NCBI GenBank assembly: GCA_008363215.1
Contig: RHKP01000003.1
Coordinates: 186,001 to 250,000 of the forward strand
Reading direction: 5' to 3'
Source: Cyanobacteria bacterium CYA
GTDB taxonomy: Bacteria; Planctomycetota; Phycisphaerae; Phycisphaerales; UBA1924
DNA length: 64,000 nucleotides
The notes under the pieces: model-generated
Told to the model about the DNA's origin: nothing
Database searches by the model: none
The model's input: only the letters and a program-made list of their open reading frames with translations
In this document: piece after piece, positions 16,816 through 25,886 of the stretch
How positions within the stretch are numbered: the stretch's first letter is position 1
How the letters are laid out: the number at the start of each line of letters is the position of its first letter
Translations under genes and position numbers: made by a program

Positions 16816-18060
16816 ATGCTCACGAACTTGAACGCCCGGCTGCTCCGCATGAGTACCACGCTGCTCCTCTCGGTTTGCGGGGCTGCAACGGCCGAGAGCA
16901 CCCTGACCTCCCGCGAGACTGTCCCCGACTCCGCCGATCACACCTCGCTTCAGAACGCCGCCGCCGTGGGACACGACGGCCGCTTCTTCCTCGCCCGCAA
17001 CGACGGCACGTTCAGACTCCAGATCGCCGGAGAACTCCAGTTCCGCTACTACGGTACTTTCAACGCCACATCGAGCGTCGACGACTACGAGAGCGGGTTC
17101 CAGCACAACCGCACCCGGCTTGAGTTCCGCGGCAACGTCATCGATCCACGCCTCACCTACCGCATCCTCACCAACTTCAACCGCGAGACCGGCGTTCTCG
17201 AACTTCAGGATGCTTATGCCGAGTACGAACTCGAAAACAACACCAGGATCCGCTGGGGGCAGTTCAAACTCCCGTTTGACCGCGAGTCCTTCGCAACCGG
17301 CCCGACAAGCGTGCAGGGCGTCGAAGCCTCCGTGCTCTCCTCGATCTTCCGCCTTGATCGCTCGCAGGGAATCATGCTCAACTTCCAGGCGGAACGCTGG
17401 CAGATCCATGCCGCCCTCTCTGACGTCCGCCGCGCTCTCAATACCGCCTACCAATCGGGAGCCGAAGCCGAGTTCGCCCTGACCGGACGCGCCGAGTTTC
17501 GGCTCGGCCATGCCCCGTGGAAGCAGTTCCGCGATCAGACTGCCTTCCGCGGCGACAAGACCGGATTCCTCATCGGGCTCGGCGGGCACTGGCAGCAGGA
17601 AGGCGCGACCGGCGCCCCCGCCTCGACGACCGGCACCGTCAACCTTTACCAGTGCACCATCGACGTGGGCTTCGAGGCCGACGGCTGGAACGCCCTTGCG
17701 GCCTACACCGGGCGCGTGTTTGATGGCACCGGCGATTCTGTGTACGACAGCGGCGGCCTGATTCAGGCCGGTGTGTTCGTCAGCGAAAAGGCGGAGTTGT
17801 TCGCGCGATACACACACCTCGTCCCGGACGACGATCGCACCGGCGGACATGACGACTTCGCCGCGGTCACCGGGGGGCTCAACTGGTACTTCATCCCGAG
17901 CAGCCACGCGCTCAAGTTCACCGGCGAAGTCACCTGGTATCCCGATCCTCAGGCCGACTCGGCTTCGCTCGTCAAGGCGCCCGACACTGCGATCGGACTC
18001 CTGGGCGACAGTGACGGCGGGCAGTTCACCCTCGGGCTTCAGATGCAGTTGCTCTTCTAG
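16816..18060 (+). CDS. OprO/OprP-family outer-membrane porin
   Basis: A 414-residue protein with a signal peptide (STTLLLSVCGAATAES, cleavage near residue 27). After a short polar linker comes an amphipathic beta-strand pattern through the C-terminus, ending in an aromatic (FTLGLQMQLLF), the usual barrel ending. 'FRLQIAGELQFRYYGTF', 'YAEYELENNTRIRWGQFKLP' and 'FDRESFATGPTSVQGVEASV' match the phosphate-selective porin family, which is anion-selective in characterised members. Downstream of a sulfate importer, an anion-uptake role at the outer membrane is plausible, though sulfate selectivity is inference. A 76-base gap with a GC palindrome separates it from cysA, so it may be in the operon or have its own promoter. 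Confidence 0.82.
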   Translation: MLTNLNARLLRMSTTLLLSVCGAATAESTLTSRETVPDSADHTSLQNAAAVGHDGRFFLARNDGTFRLQIAGELQFRYYGTFNATSSVDDYESGFQHNRTRLEFRGNVIDPRLTYRILTNFNRETGVLELQDAYAEYELENNTRIRWGQFKLPFDRESFATGPTSVQGVEASVLSSIFRLDRSQGIMLNFQAERWQIHAALSDVRRALNTAYQSGAEAEFALTGRAEFRLGHAPWKQFRDQTAFRGDKTGFLIGLGGHWQQEGATGAPASTTGTVNLYQCTIDVGFEADGWNALAAYTGRVFDGTGDSVYDSGGLIQAGVFVSEKAELFARYTHLVPDDDRTGGHDDFAAVTGGLNWYFIPSSHALKFTGEVTWYPDPQADSASLVKAPDTAIGLLGDSDGGQFTLGLQMQLLF

Positions 18061-18084
18061 ATTCATGACAACCCTCTTCATTCC

Positions 18085-18116
18085 TTGACTATCCGGCAAT
18101 CGCTCCGGTGTAAACT
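18085..18116 (+). promoter_or_regulatory. Candidate sigma-70-type promoter for the phosphoesterase gene
   Basis: TTGACT (18085-18090) is followed by TGTAAA at 18 bases or TAAACT (18111-18116) at 20 bases. The TTG here could be taken as a start codon of the downstream frame, but as part of a -35 element it argues for the ATG at 18169, which has AGGGAGG eight bases upstream. Confidence 0.4.
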
Positions 18117-18168
18117 CCTCCGTCGGCCGGGCCCGATCTCACGCGGCCGCGCCAAGGGAGGACTGCAC

Positions 18169-20958
18169 ATGACATCTGGCCGCCACACATCGAACTGCGT
18201 TGCGTCAAACGGCCCCAGCCGGCGGAATCCGTCGCGCACCACCGCATCTCTGGCGGCACTGGCCTTTACCGCGTCGACCGTTCTGGCGCAGCCTGTTTCC
18301 GCTCGCCCCGATGACGAAACCGTCGGGCACGCTCCCGACGGCAGCATGATCACGCCGGTCAACCAGATCGTCACGCCCATCGGGCGGCAACTCGACCTGC
18401 CCGGCCTGCGTCCGCAGGCGGTCGCGCTCTCTCCGGATGGTCAGATCCTCGTCACCGCGGGCAAGACCAACGAACTGGTCGTCATAGACCCTGCCGGCGC
18501 GTCCATCCGCCAGCGCGTGCCGCTCCCTCCTGAAACCTCGGGCGCCGAACCTGCCGAGCCGGTATCAGACCAGGTGCTCGAACCCGACACGCACGGGCAA
18601 CTCAGTTACACCGGCCTGATCTTCTCTCACGACGGCAAGCACATCTACATGAGCAATGTCAACGGTTCGATCAAGGTGTTTCGCGTCGCCGACGATGGTG
18701 TCGTCACGCCGGAGAGGACGATTCCCCTCCCCCCCGCCAACGCTCCCAGGCGGGCGCCCGAGATTCCCAGCGGGCTGGCCCTTTCATCCGATCAGGCCAC
18801 CCTCTTCGTCTGCGGCAATCTTTCCAACCGACTTCTCGAAATCGACGTCGCGACCGGAAAGGTCAAACGCACGTTTGACGTGGGCGTGGCGCCCTACGAC
18901 GTGCGTCTGGTCAACGACAAGGCCTACGTGAGCAACTGGGGCGGGCGCCGTCCCGGGCCGGGGGATCTGACCGGACCTGCCGGCCGCGGCACCACCGTCC
19001 GCGTCGATTCCGTCCGCTACATCGCCAGCGAGGGCTCCGTCAGCGTCATCGACCTGTCCGAACAAGAACCCGTCGCCGAAATCCTCACCGGGTTGCACGC
19101 CAGCGGGCTGGCGGTCTCGCCCGATGGCACGCTGCTGGCCTGCTGCAACGCCGGCAGCGACACGCTCAGTCTCATCGACACGCGGCAGGACCGTGTTGTG
19201 GCCCGCGTCTGGCTCAAGTCCAACCCTTCCGACCTGCTCGGCGCCGCCCCGAACGCCGCCGTCTTCAACAACACCGGGCAGAGCCTCTACGTCGCCAACG
19301 GCTCGCAGAACGCCATTGCCCTGATCGAGATCGACCCCGACGCGCCGGAAGAATCGAAACTCGAAGGACTCATCCCCGTCGGCTGGTATCCCGGTGCGCT
19401 CGTTCTCGACCAGGACCGGAACGCGCTGATCGTGGCCAACATCAAGGGGCTGCCGAAGCAGCCGCGCAATTACCGAGGCGGATCGGTCCCGGAAGCCACC
19501 GGCTTCAACTCGCACCACTACTCCGGGTCACTGACCTTCGCGCCCATTCCGCCTGAAGCCGATCTCCCGAGCCTGTCCGAGCGTGTCATGCTGAACCTGC
19601 GGGCCCCGCGCATCGCCGAGGCGCTGCTGCCTCCGCGCCCGAACCAGCCTCCCCGCGCCATTCCTCAACGCATAGGAGAGCCCAGCCTGATCCGGCACGT
19701 CGTCTACATCATCAAGGAGAATCGGACCTACGACCAGGTCTTCGGGGCCATGGGCCGCGGCAACAGCGACCCCTCGCTCTGCATCTTCGGGCGCGACATC
19801 ACCCCCAATCAGCACGCCATCGCCGACCAGTTCGTACTCCTCGACAACACCTACTGCTGCGGCATCCTCAGCGCCGACGGGCACCAGTGGAGCACCACCG
19901 CCTACTCCACCGACTACATGGAAAAGTCCTTCGCCGGCTTCCCCCGCAGTTACCCCGACGGCATGGGCGTCGACGAAAACGACGCACTCGCCTACGCCCC
20001 CAGCGGATTCATATGGGACAGCGCGCTGGCCCACGGGTGCACCATCCGAAACTACGGCGAGTTCATGGGCCCGTCCGTCCGCTGGCGTGACTCCTCACGA
20101 CCCGGCGAGCCCGACTTTGCGGCCTGCTACAACGCATGGCTCAACAAGACCGACGACGTGATCTTCGAGTGCTGGCCTTCCGTCGAGTCGCTCCGGCCGA
20201 TTTCACCCACCAACTACGTCGGATGGAACATGTCGGTCCCCGACCAGTACCGGGCCGACTTCGTTCTCAACGAACTCAAGGCATTCGAGGAGAAAGGTGA
20301 GTATCCGCAACTCACGCTCATCTGCCTGCCGCAGAACCACACGAGCGGCACGTCGGAAGGATGCCCAACCCCGGCGGCCACCGTGGCCGACAATGACCTG
20401 GCGCTGGGGCGCATTCTCGAAGGATACAGCCACTCTCGCTTCTGGAAAGACATGGCGGTCTTTGTCATCGAAGACGATCCGCAGGCCGGTTGGGATCACG
20501 TCAGCGGGTATCGAACCGTCGCCCTGTGTGCCGGTCCCTACGTCAAGAGGGGCGAGATCATCAGTACCCAGTACAACACGACCAGTCTGCTTCGCACCAT
20601 GGAGCAGATCCTCGGCCTGCCGCCGATGAACGCCTTTGACGCCAGCGCCGAACCCATGTTCGACTGCTTCACCGACGAACCCGACCTGACGCCCTACGTC
20701 GCGCTGCCCGCCAACATCCCTCTCGACCAGATGAACCCGGTCGCGCTCAACATCGAAGATCCGGCCCTCCGCGAGGACGCACTGGTATCCGCAACACTCA
20801 ACTTCCGGCAGGTGGACCGCGCTCCGGAAGGGGTTCTCAATCGCATCCTCTGGCGAGCCATGCGCGGGACGGGCGATCCATACCCGGAATGGGCAATCAG
20901 CAACGTCGCGGAGGACGAGGAGTCCGAGCATTTCGACGGGCAGCCCGAATCAGACTGA
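18169..20958 (+). CDS. Secreted beta-propeller / phosphoesterase fusion protein
   Basis: A 929-residue exported protein. The signal peptide lies at residues about 22-45 (ASLAALAFTASTVLAQ). Residues about 75-450 form a YVTN-like beta-propeller with repeats such as GLRPQAVALSPDGQILVTA, SGLALSSDQATLFVCG and GLAVSPDGTLLACCNAG. Residues about 505-860 form a phosphoesterase of the PF04185 type: HVVYIIKENRTYDQVFG, the metal-site stretch CCGILSADGHQWSTTAYS, and FVIEDDPQAGWDHVSGYRT. PF04185 members include phospholipase C and acid phosphatases. The fusion is known in planctomycetes and acidobacteria, usually of unknown substrate. The gene stands alone with its own candidate promoter. Confidence 0.85.
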   Translation: MTSGRHTSNCVASNGPSRRNPSRTTASLAALAFTASTVLAQPVSARPDDETVGHAPDGSMITPVNQIVTPIGRQLDLPGLRPQAVALSPDGQILVTAGKTNELVVIDPAGASIRQRVPLPPETSGAEPAEPVSDQVLEPDTHGQLSYTGLIFSHDGKHIYMSNVNGSIKVFRVADDGVVTPERTIPLPPANAPRRAPEIPSGLALSSDQATLFVCGNLSNRLLEIDVATGKVKRTFDVGVAPYDVRLVNDKAYVSNWGGRRPGPGDLTGPAGRGTTVRVDSVRYIASEGSVSVIDLSEQEPVAEILTGLHASGLAVSPDGTLLACCNAGSDTLSLIDTRQDRVVARVWLKSNPSDLLGAAPNAAVFNNTGQSLYVANGSQNAIALIEIDPDAPEESKLEGLIPVGWYPGALVLDQDRNALIVANIKGLPKQPRNYRGGSVPEATGFNSHHYSGSLTFAPIPPEADLPSLSERVMLNLRAPRIAEALLPPRPNQPPRAIPQRIGEPSLIRHVVYIIKENRTYDQVFGAMGRGNSDPSLCIFGRDITPNQHAIADQFVLLDNTYCCGILSADGHQWSTTAYSTDYMEKSFAGFPRSYPDGMGVDENDALAYAPSGFIWDSALAHGCTIRNYGEFMGPSVRWRDSSRPGEPDFAACYNAWLNKTDDVIFECWPSVESLRPISPTNYVGWNMSVPDQYRADFVLNELKAFEEKGEYPQLTLICLPQNHTSGTSEGCPTPAATVADNDLALGRILEGYSHSRFWKDMAVFVIEDDPQAGWDHVSGYRTVALCAGPYVKRGEIISTQYNTTSLLRTMEQILGLPPMNAFDASAEPMFDCFTDEPDLTPYVALPANIPLDQMNPVALNIEDPALREDALVSATLNFRQVDRAPEGVLNRILWRAMRGTGDPYPEWAISNVAEDEESEHFDGQPESD

Positions 20959-20972
20959 ATACTCGCGGCCGT

Positions 20973-21782
20973 TCACGCGACAACGTTGACCAGGCGTTCG
21001 GACCCCACCCCCACCGCCACTTCATCACCCACCTGGAGAGTGAAGGCTTCTCCGGGGACAAGTCCGGTGCCGGTCATGAGCAGCGCGCCGTCGGGGAAGG
21101 ACAGTTCGGCCCCGAGCCAGCGGCACAGTTCCGCAGGATCGCGCTTCATGCGCGCGCTGCTGGTCATTCCCTCGAACACGGTCTTTCCCGCCCGCCTGAT
21201 TTCCAGCGTGATCGGCAGGTCTCGCACGCCGGCGCGGTCGGTCAGCACGATGCCCGGTCCCAGCGCGGCGGCGGCGTCGTAGATCTTTGCCTGCGGGAGG
21301 AACAACGCGTTGGCCCCCTCGATCGAGCGCGACGAGACATCATTGCCCGCCGTGTACCCAATGATCTCAAGCCTGGTGTTCACAAGCAGCGTCATCTCCG
21401 GCTCGGGCACGTTCCAGTCGCTGTCGCGCCGAATGCGGATCGGCCGCCCCTCTGCGACCACTCGCCAGCCGGGAGACTTGAAGAACAACTCCGGACGCTC
21501 GGACTCGTACACATGCGCGTACAGCCGGGCGCCGATGTCCGACTCCTCGGCCCGGGCTTCCATGCTGCGCAGATACGTGACGCCGGCCGCCCACAACTCC
21601 TGGTGCGGATCGATCGGCGCGAGCAGGTCGCCCCGTGCCGATTCTTCCGTCCGGCAGGCTCTCAGCAGGCCCTGCGCATCGGTCGCCTGTGCCAAGAGCG
21701 AAAGCGAAAACGCAGGAGAGAGAAAGGCGCCGTCCAAGGCCCAACGGGGCCCGGTCGGGCAGGCATGACGAGTCAGGCGCAT
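20973..21782 (-). CDS. Fumarylacetoacetate hydrolase (FAH) family protein
   Basis: A 269-residue protein. The FAH catalytic core is clear: [20 protein letters not shown] supplies acidic metal ligands (EPE), [20 protein letters not shown] follows, then the [17 protein letters not shown] substrate-pocket region and [20 protein letters not shown] near the C-terminus. The family cleaves or dehydrates beta-keto or 2-keto-3-deoxy acids using Mg. The motif order is closest to 2-keto-3-deoxy sugar-acid dehydratases/hydrolases, but the substrate is not identifiable. The ATG at 21782 has AAGGAG seven bases upstream, so the open frame to 21866 is not used. It is divergent from the metallo-hydrolase gene and probably belongs to the same catabolic locus. 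Confidence 0.82.
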   Translation of the reverse strand: MRLTRHACPTGPRWALDGAFLSPAFSLSLLAQATDAQGLLRACRTEESARGDLLAPIDPHQELWAAGVTYLRSMEARAEESDIGARLYAHVYESERPELFFKSPGWRVVAEGRPIRIRRDSDWNVPEPEMTLLVNTRLEIIGYTAGNDVSSRSIEGANALFLPQAKIYDAAAALGPGIVLTDRAGVRDLPITLEIRRAGKTVFEGMTSSARMKRDPAELCRWLGAELSFPDGALLMTGTGLVPGEAFTLQVGDEVAVGVGSERLVNVVA

Positions 21783-21889
21783 GGGTGCTCCTTGTGGGGC
21801 AAGTGTACCACGACACCGTCGTATGAGTCGATCCGGGCAGCGGCGCACCGGTGAGTGCGTATCCACGGTGCATCGAGAAGCCCTGCCGC

Positions 21890-21895
21890 TATGAT
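21890..21895 (+). promoter_or_regulatory. -10-like TATGAT box for a leaderless metallo-hydrolase mRNA
   Basis: TATGAT ends seven bases before the ATG at 21903. The ATG inside this box (21891) is in the same frame, but the box position and the lack of any Shine-Dalgarno favour 21903 as the start of both transcript and protein. Confidence 0.5.
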
Positions 21896-21902
21896 CCGGA
21901 TC

Positions 21903-22844
21903 ATGCCCGGATCATTCGATTCCATCTCCCGCGTGGCTTCGACGAGCCTGACGGACGTGATCGCCCTGCATGTGCCCATCGTCGTTGGGCGGCGGGCCAG
22001 CGCCATCATCGACACGGGCGTCAAGCCCATGTTCACACAACTGCGTGCGCTGGCGGATGATGCGGGCATTGGGCGTGCGGGCACTCCCGGCGGGCTGCAA
22101 TGGATCCTGCACACGCACTCGCACCACGATCACATCGGTTGCAATGCGCAGATGCAGGACGCCTTCGGCTCGCTCATCGCCGGACCAGGGTATTACGCGG
22201 CCTGGCACGAGGACTTTGAGCAGCACTACCACGAGTTCGCCCGCTCCTGCCCTGACCTCGTGCCCGACACACCCGAACTGCGTGCCGAGGTGCTCGACAT
22301 TCTCGACCAGCCGCGTCCGCTGGACGTGCACCTGAGTCCCGGCGACGTGATCGACCTGGGAGGGGGCGTGCAACTGGAGGCGATCGACGCACGCGGGCAC
22401 ATGCTGGCCGAACTGGCGTATCTGGAGCGATCGACCGCGACGCTCTTCCTTGGCGACGCCATCACAGGCCTGGACTGGCCGATCTTTCACAGCCACCTCG
22501 ACGTGGCTGCGTACCGGGCGACACTCGATCGTCTGGAGGCGTTGATGCCTGCCCGCAAGGTCACGGCGGTGCAGGCGGCCCATTACGGGCGGATGACGCC
22601 GGCGGAGACCCTTGCCCTGATTGAACGGGCGCGGGTCTACATCGACGACGTCGAAGCCGGTGTTCTCAGCGAACTGGCCGGGGCCCGCCGGGTCTCTCTC
22701 GAGCAGGTCTGGACCGGGGTATGCACGTCGATGGGGCGGGTTCGGGAGTTCCGCGCGTTGAACATGGTGCGGGCGCACCTGGCCGACCTTGAGGCCCGCG
22801 GGCTGTGCCGCCTGATCGGCAGGAGCGAGTACGAGTTGCGCTAA
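21903..22844 (+). CDS. MBL-fold metallo-hydrolase
   Basis: A 313-residue protein. The metal-binding signature is [10 protein letters not shown] (residues about 72-81), with an upstream Asp in [10 protein letters not shown]. Further ligands are expected in [11 protein letters not shown] and FLGDAIT. The fold is the metallo-beta-lactamase type, which covers thioesterases, glyoxalases and lactonases. The C-terminal 90 residues ([32 protein letters not shown]) form a helical cap like those of thioesterase/lactonase members. Next to CoA-transferase and enoyl-CoA hydratase genes, a thioesterase or hydrolase role in acid catabolism is reasonable but unproven. The CoA-transferase gene follows 73 bases later on the same strand. 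Confidence 0.82.
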   Translation: MPGSFDSISRVASTSLTDVIALHVPIVVGRRASAIIDTGVKPMFTQLRALADDAGIGRAGTPGGLQWILHTHSHHDHIGCNAQMQDAFGSLIAGPGYYAAWHEDFEQHYHEFARSCPDLVPDTPELRAEVLDILDQPRPLDVHLSPGDVIDLGGGVQLEAIDARGHMLAELAYLERSTATLFLGDAITGLDWPIFHSHLDVAAYRATLDRLEALMPARKVTAVQAAHYGRMTPAETLALIERARVYIDDVEAGVLSELAGARRVSLEQVWTGVCTSMGRVREFRALNMVRAHLADLEARGLCRLIGRSEYELR

Positions 22845-22917
22845 TCTCGCCCCGGGCTTGGGGCTCGCGCAGGGCGCCGCAATCACCCTACAGTCATGCC
22901 ACAGCGGAGAATCCGGC

Positions 22918-24105
22918 ATGCCGATGGCTCTTGAAAACGTACGCGTCCTTGACTTTTCCCAGATGATGATGGGGCCCTGGGGCACGCAGTTCCTCGGCGA
23001 CATGGGGGCCGAAATCATCAAGATCGAACGCCCGAGACTCGGCGAGTGGGAACGCTCGCTGCACGCCATGGGCGAACTGATGCCCAACGGAGAGAGCCCG
23101 TACTTCGTCGCGATGAATCGCAACAAGAAGAGTCTGACGCTCAACCTCAAGAGTCCACAGGCTCGCGAGATCATCTACAAACTGGCCGGAGACAGCGACC
23201 TCGTCGTCGAAAATTTCCGACCCGGCGTGCTCGATCGACTGGGTATCGGGTACGAGGATCTGCGCAAGATCAACCCCTCGATCGTCTATGTCGCCGGAAG
23301 CGGATGGGGACGCGACGGGCCTTATGTTGATCGTCCCGGGCAGGACATGCTGGCGCAGTGCATGTCCGGGCTGGCCGCCTACGGCGGTCGGGCGGATGAC
23401 CCGCCGACACCGTGCGGCTCGTCGATCGTCGACGCGATCACGGCCATGCACCTGGCGTTCTGCTCGATGGTCGGACTCTACCACAAGCAGCGCACCGGAC
23501 AGGGGCAGCGCATCGATGTGGATCTCTTCAGCACGATCATCGCGGCCCAGTGCCAGGAATTGTCAGTGTTTCTCAACATGGATCGCAAGTTTGAGCGCAG
23601 CAAGGCCGGCATCGGCGGCGCATGGCTGAGCGCACCCTTCGGCATCTACCAAACGGCCGACGGGCACATGGCCATCTCGATGAATCCGCTGCCCGTGCTG
23701 GCCGACCTGCTCAACCTGCCCGAACTCAAGCAGTATGACACGGAGCGCAAGGCCTACGACGAGCGCGACACCATCAAGCCGATCATCGAACAGGTGATCC
23801 GGACCAAGACCACCGCCCACTGGCTCGAACTGTTTGCCACACGTGACTTGTGGTGCGCCAAGGTGCAGGACTTCGGCGACTTGGAACGCGACCCGCAGGT
23901 GGCGCACAACAACATGATCGTGGAAATCGAGCATCCGCGTGAAGGCAAAATCCGGCTGGCGGGCATCCCGAGCCGGTTCAGCCGGACGCCCGGCACCGTG
24001 CGACTGGCTCCGCCGACGGTAGGACAGCACAATCACGAGATTCTGTCGAGGCTGGGCTACGCACGCGAGCAGATCGAGCAACTGGAGTCGGAGGGCGTCA
24101 TCTGA
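22918..24105 (+). CDS. CaiB/BaiF family (class III) CoA-transferase
   Basis: A 395-residue enzyme that moves CoA between carboxylic acids. The N-terminal Rossmann half is typical: VRVLDFSQMMMGPWGTQFLG then DMGAEIIKIERPRLGEWE. 'NRNKKSLTLNLKSPQARE', VVENFRPGVLDRLGIGYEDL and VYVAGSGWGRDGPYVDRPGQ match well. The catalytic Asp should be near residue 200, in GQRIDVDLFSTI. The length matches the family (about 390-410). The ATG at 22918 begins the family's MPMALENVRVLDFS-type start. It is followed by an enoyl-CoA hydratase gene whose ATG overlaps its stop, so the two steps are coupled. The substrate acid is unknown; a carnitine-like role is only one of many. Confidence 0.92.
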   Translation: MPMALENVRVLDFSQMMMGPWGTQFLGDMGAEIIKIERPRLGEWERSLHAMGELMPNGESPYFVAMNRNKKSLTLNLKSPQAREIIYKLAGDSDLVVENFRPGVLDRLGIGYEDLRKINPSIVYVAGSGWGRDGPYVDRPGQDMLAQCMSGLAAYGGRADDPPTPCGSSIVDAITAMHLAFCSMVGLYHKQRTGQGQRIDVDLFSTIIAAQCQELSVFLNMDRKFERSKAGIGGAWLSAPFGIYQTADGHMAISMNPLPVLADLLNLPELKQYDTERKAYDERDTIKPIIEQVIRTKTTAHWLELFATRDLWCAKVQDFGDLERDPQVAHNNMIVEIEHPREGKIRLAGIPSRFSRTPGTVRLAPPTVGQHNHEILSRLGYAREQIEQLESEGVI

Positions 24106-24890
24106 TGAACGACGAACTGATCCTGTGCGCATCGCCGACGCCCGGCGTGCAGGTCTGGACCTTCAATCGCCCGGACAAGTTGAACGCGCTGAGCACCGCA
24201 CTGCTGCACCGACTGGACGGGCTCCTGCGAACGGCCGCCGCTGACGGGTCGCTTCGCTGCGTCATCCTCACCGGCGCAGGCGAGAAGGCCTTTGTCGCCG
24301 GAGCGGACATCGAGGAATACTCGCAGCAGACGCGCGAGCAGTTCGTGGACTATCAGCACTTCAGCCGTGACCTCTTCTGTCGGCTGGAACGACTGGAGGT
24401 GCCCACCATCGCGGCGATCAACGGATATGCCCTCGGCGGGGGCTTTGAGATCGGATTGTGCTGCGACATCCTCATCGCGGCCCGGCACGCGGAGATGGGG
24501 CTGCCGGAGGGTCGATTGGGACTCTGTCCCGGCGGCGGCGGCACGCAGCGGCTCGTACGCTCGATCGGGCGATACGCCTCGGCCGACGTCCTCCTGGCGG
24601 CACGGAGGCTTTCGGCGGAACGAGCGGCAGAACTGGGGCTGGTCACCCAGGTCGTGCCCGGGGCGCAGTTGATGGCAACGGCGCTGGAGAAGGCCGCGCA
24701 GATCGCGACCATCGGTCCGCTGGCGGCACGTGCCATGAAGCGGCTGCTGCGAGAGGGGATGGATATGCCGCTGGATGAAGCGCTGACCATCGAGCAGGCG
24801 GCGCTGGCGAGATTGTTCGATAGTGCCGACGCGGGTGAGGGTGTGCGGGCGTTCATGGAAAAACGCCGCCCGACGTTCACCGGACACTAG
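24105..24890 (+). CDS. Enoyl-CoA hydratase/isomerase family protein
   Basis: A 261-residue crotonase-fold protein. The oxyanion-hole segments are KAFVAGADIEEYSQQTREQ (residues about 63-81) and GYALGGGFEIGLCCDILIA (around 106-124). 'MGLPEGRLGLCPGGGGTQRL' carries the Glu used in hydratases (LPE); the second catalytic Glu position would fall near GYALGGGFE. The C-terminal helix region (GPLAARAMKRLL) is normal and the length fits. It is translationally coupled to the CoA-transferase and lies 31 bases before an SDR gene, giving a CoA-ligation, hydration and oxidation series as in beta-oxidation-like routes. The exact reaction is unknown. Confidence 0.92.
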   Translation: MNDELILCASPTPGVQVWTFNRPDKLNALSTALLHRLDGLLRTAAADGSLRCVILTGAGEKAFVAGADIEEYSQQTREQFVDYQHFSRDLFCRLERLEVPTIAAINGYALGGGFEIGLCCDILIAARHAEMGLPEGRLGLCPGGGGTQRLVRSIGRYASADVLLAARRLSAERAAELGLVTQVVPGAQLMATALEKAAQIATIGPLAARAMKRLLREGMDMPLDEALTIEQAALARLFDSADAGEGVRAFMEKRRPTFTGH

Positions 24891-24921
24891 TTCATCCTTT
24901 CCGCCGCGAACGGAGGTACCA

Positions 24922-25692
24922 ATGGGAAGACTCGACGGCAAGGTGGCGGTGGCGACGGGCGCAAGCGCGGGGATCGGCCGTGCCGGGGCCGTCGCCATGG
25001 CCCGCGACGGGGCCTCGGTTGTGCTGGCGGACATCGACGACGCCACGGGCGCACGCACGCTGGCGGAAATTCGGGCCGCCGGTGGCAAATCCGTGTACGT
25101 CCACTGCGACGTCGGCATCACCGGCGACATGAAGCACGCGATCGACACCGCCGCCGGCGAGTTCGGCAGACTCGACATCCTCTTCAACAACTGCGGCGTA
25201 GCCATTCCCGGGCGCGTGCATGAAATGAGCGAAGAAGACTTCATGCGCGTGCTCAACGTCAACCTGATGAGCATCTATCGCGGAATGCACTTTGCGATCC
25301 CGCACATGCTCAAGGGCGGCGGCGGGTCGATCATCAACACCAGCAGCGTGCAGAGCCTGGTCGGTTTCGTCGGCTGGTCGGGATACGCGGCCACAAAAGG
25401 AGCGATCAATGCGTTGACTCGGCAGACCGCCGTGGACTATGCAAAGAACAACATCCGCGTGAACGCCGTGGCGCCCGGCACGATCATGACGCCGATGAAC
25501 GAGAAAGTGTTCCGCGAGGCCAAAGATCCCGAAGCACTGTTTGCGCAATGGAATGCGATGCATCCGCTGGGGCGGTTCGGGCGGGCCGAAGAAGTCGGCG
25601 AACTGGTCGCGTTTCTTGCCAGCGACGCGGCGAGTTTCATCACCGGTGAGGTGATCCGCGTGGACGGGGGAATGTGCATCAAGGGTGGGTAA
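24922..25692 (+). CDS. SDR-family NAD(P)-dependent oxidoreductase
   Basis: A 256-residue classical short-chain dehydrogenase. The cofactor motif is TGASAGIG (residues about 13-20). An Asp after the second strand (LADIDDA) suggests NAD over NADP. NNCGVA stands for the usual NNAG, the catalytic Ser lies in INTSSVQSL, and YAATK (around 155-159) is the YxxxK pair. 'AVAPGTIMTPM' and the FITGEVIRVDGG ending are typical. CGGAGG lies seven bases before the chosen ATG. It probably oxidises the hydroxy product of the neighbouring enoyl-CoA hydratase, as judged by position. It is the last plus-strand gene of the cluster. Confidence 0.92.
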   Translation: MGRLDGKVAVATGASAGIGRAGAVAMARDGASVVLADIDDATGARTLAEIRAAGGKSVYVHCDVGITGDMKHAIDTAAGEFGRLDILFNNCGVAIPGRVHEMSEEDFMRVLNVNLMSIYRGMHFAIPHMLKGGGGSIINTSSVQSLVGFVGWSGYAATKGAINALTRQTAVDYAKNNIRVNAVAPGTIMTPMNEKVFREAKDPEALFAQWNAMHPLGRFGRAEEVGELVAFLASDAASFITGEVIRVDGGMCIKGG

Positions 25693-25886
25693 GAACGCAC
25701 CGAAGCAACGACGCGCCGGCGAGGGTACAGGCACGAAGCGGGGTCGTCGTCGATTGCCCGAGTCAGTGGTTCGTGCCGGCAATGTCCGCCTTCGGATGTT
25801 GCCGGTATTGGCAGGACACCCTCGCGACCGGCAACAATCGGATCGACAAGCCCGGCGCCACGGCGCGGCCGGTTGAACTTGCCATC